In this document: piece by piece, positions 4,974 to 5,469 of the stretch
Position numbering within the stretch: position 1 is the first letter of the stretch
Layout: the number at the start of each line of letters is the position of its first letter
Source: Methanomethylovorans sp.
Lineage (GTDB): Archaea > Halobacteriota > Methanosarcinia > Methanosarcinales > Methanosarcinaceae
Direction: 5' to 3'
Length of the DNA stretch: 5,469 nucleotides
NCBI GenBank assembly: GCA_020854785.1
Contig: JAHFZE010000323.1
Coordinates: 1 to 5,469, forward strand
Translations under genes and position numbers: made by a program
The notes under the pieces: generated by a model
The model's database searches: none
Told to the model about the DNA's origin: nothing
What the model saw: the letters and a program-made list of their open reading frames with translations, nothing else

Positions 4974-5212
4974 TACCTGCGTATCCTTATCTTCCATTCA
5001 TTGCCTTTGTCTTCCACCGCCAGGACATCAAGACCAAGAGACTCGCATGCCATGGGAATTTCCTTCTTTGATGCTTGATGTGTTCCTATTACCACTACCT
5101 CGTCTCCTGGAGAGGCTTTTCGAAGTGCTTTACGGCATTCAACAAGCGGCACCGGGCACGTCTGGCCTCTTACATCTATTTCTATTTTAGTAATGTTATC
5201 ACCCCATTCCAT
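4973..5212 (-). CDS. tusA: TusA-family sulfur carrier protein
   Basis: This small sulfurtransferase of about 79 residues (SirA/YeeD/TusA family) carries sulfur as a persulfide on a single N-terminal cysteine. The signature DVRGQTCPVPLVECRKAL is complete, with C19 in the CPxP motif when counted from the ATG at 5212. The rest fits the two-layer alpha/beta fold, including SPGDEVVVIGTH and the IPMACESLGL helix. The start is uncertain. The frame runs back to a GTG at 5236, and the ATG at 5212 has no ribosome binding site. A strong GGGGTGAT (5205-5198) instead points to an ATT at 5194, which would give a protein beginning six codons later. The ATG form overlaps the upstream frame by 14 bases. In this operon TusA would pass sulfur to the DsrE-like protein; the sulfur donor is not visible in the window. 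Confidence 0.93.
   Translation of the reverse strand: MEWGDNITKIEIDVRGQTCPVPLVECRKALRKASPGDEVVVIGTHQASKKEIPMACESLGLDVLAVEDKGNEWKIRIRR
5198..5205 (-). promoter_or_regulatory. Ribosome binding site at the tusA start with a possible ATT initiation codon
   Basis: GGGGTGAT contains the TGA stop of the upstream frame and is followed by AAC and then ATT at 5194, in the tusA frame. The dsrE start has the same layout with ATG in place of ATT (GGTGATCACATG). No ATG, GTG or TTG lies in frame between this site and the conserved IDVRGQTCP. Either ATT is used, or the site serves only as chance or coupling sequence inside a longer tusA. Confidence 0.45.
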
Positions 5213-5465
5213 TATGTTCACAATTGTTAATAGCACTTTTCATGGATAAAACATTGCATATACCAAACACAGTCATGTCTAGAAGTTCGTACTTTTCCCC
5301 GCGATCTCCAAAAACGTATATGGTTATATCGGACCCATGGACCAATGCAAAAGCTCCCCGGTTACCTGCACCGCAATATTCAGGGGTGGAGAACAGGGAC
5401 AATAGTTTATTGTCAAAATGCCATTCATACCCAGAACTAAGTGTACTGTGCGCTCTTATCATCAT
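5199..5465 (-). CDS. Small protein of unknown function, possibly cut at its N-terminus
   Basis: An 88-residue frame begins at an ATG four bases from the window edge and ends with TGA TAA inside the tusA ribosome binding site. I do not recognise a family. The centre reads like a genuine folded protein: TPEYCGAGNRGAFALVHGSD (27-46), then ITIYVFGDRGEKYELLDM (47-64), a beta-rich pattern, followed by a likely helix VFGICNVLSMKSAIN. Cysteines are at 31, 70 and 82. There is no signal peptide or membrane segment. The frame stays open up to the edge, so the true start may lie outside the window. Its stop codon forms part of the tusA Shine-Dalgarno, which suggests it belongs to the same operon and is translationally coupled to tusA. 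A role in sulfur metabolism is only guilt by association. Confidence 0.62.
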   Translation of the reverse strand: MMIRAHSTLSSGYEWHFDNKLLSLFSTPEYCGAGNRGAFALVHGSDITIYVFGDRGEKYELLDMTVFGICNVLSMKSAINNCEHNGMG

Positions 5466-5469
5466 TTTG

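Noticed and set aside
1..5469. CRISPR arrays, insertion sequences with terminal repeats, attachment sites or rRNA genes
   Set aside because: None was seen on reading the window; no regularly spaced repeats or transposase motifs are present.

Overview
The window looks like part of the chromosome of a methanogenic archaeon, most likely a methylotrophic Methanosarcinaceae (Methanolobus/Methanococcoides type). The evidence is a free-standing TRAM-domain protein beside a DEAD-box helicase, archaeal box A promoter elements, strong GGTGAT ribosome binding sites, and a TusA/DsrE/IscS/IscU cluster with DUF2284 and TPR proteins. Placement below class level is inferred from recognised protein style, not from a database search. 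All supported genes are on the minus strand, so the reading order runs from high to low coordinates.

Region 1 (5469 to 1427) is a tightly packed operon. It holds a small unknown protein, TusA, a DsrE-family protein, an IscS-like protein, an IscU scaffold fused to a MIP18-like domain, a DUF2284 protein with a ferredoxin-like cysteine motif, and a TPR protein with a C-terminal cysteine cluster. From tusA onward the gaps are 10 to 16 bases, and each gene from dsrE onward has its own ribosome binding site. The theme is sulfur transfer and Fe-S cluster assembly. The main oddity is that the IscS-like protein keeps its catalytic-loop cysteine but has Thr where the PLP-binding Lys should be, and Asp where the catalytic His should be. 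It is therefore probably not a working cysteine desulfurase. With TusA and DsrE upstream, the operon may feed sulfur to IscU by a route that does not use cysteine.

Region 2 (1426 to 1083) is a 344-base spacer. It has a good box A promoter for the TRAM gene, a short direct repeat, and weak traces of a decayed or tiny reading frame.

Region 3 (1082 to 1) carries a 67-residue TRAM protein (probable RNA chaperone) and, after a 114-base leader containing a clear hairpin, the first 254 codons of a DEAD-box RNA helicase that runs off the window. In cold-adapted methanogens both families are linked to RNA remodelling at low temperature, so this pair may form a cold-response unit.

Several gene starts are moved from the longest possible frame on ribosome-binding-site evidence: iscU to a TTG, dsrE to an internal ATG, and TRAM to an internal ATG. 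The start of tusA is ambiguous and may be an ATT.
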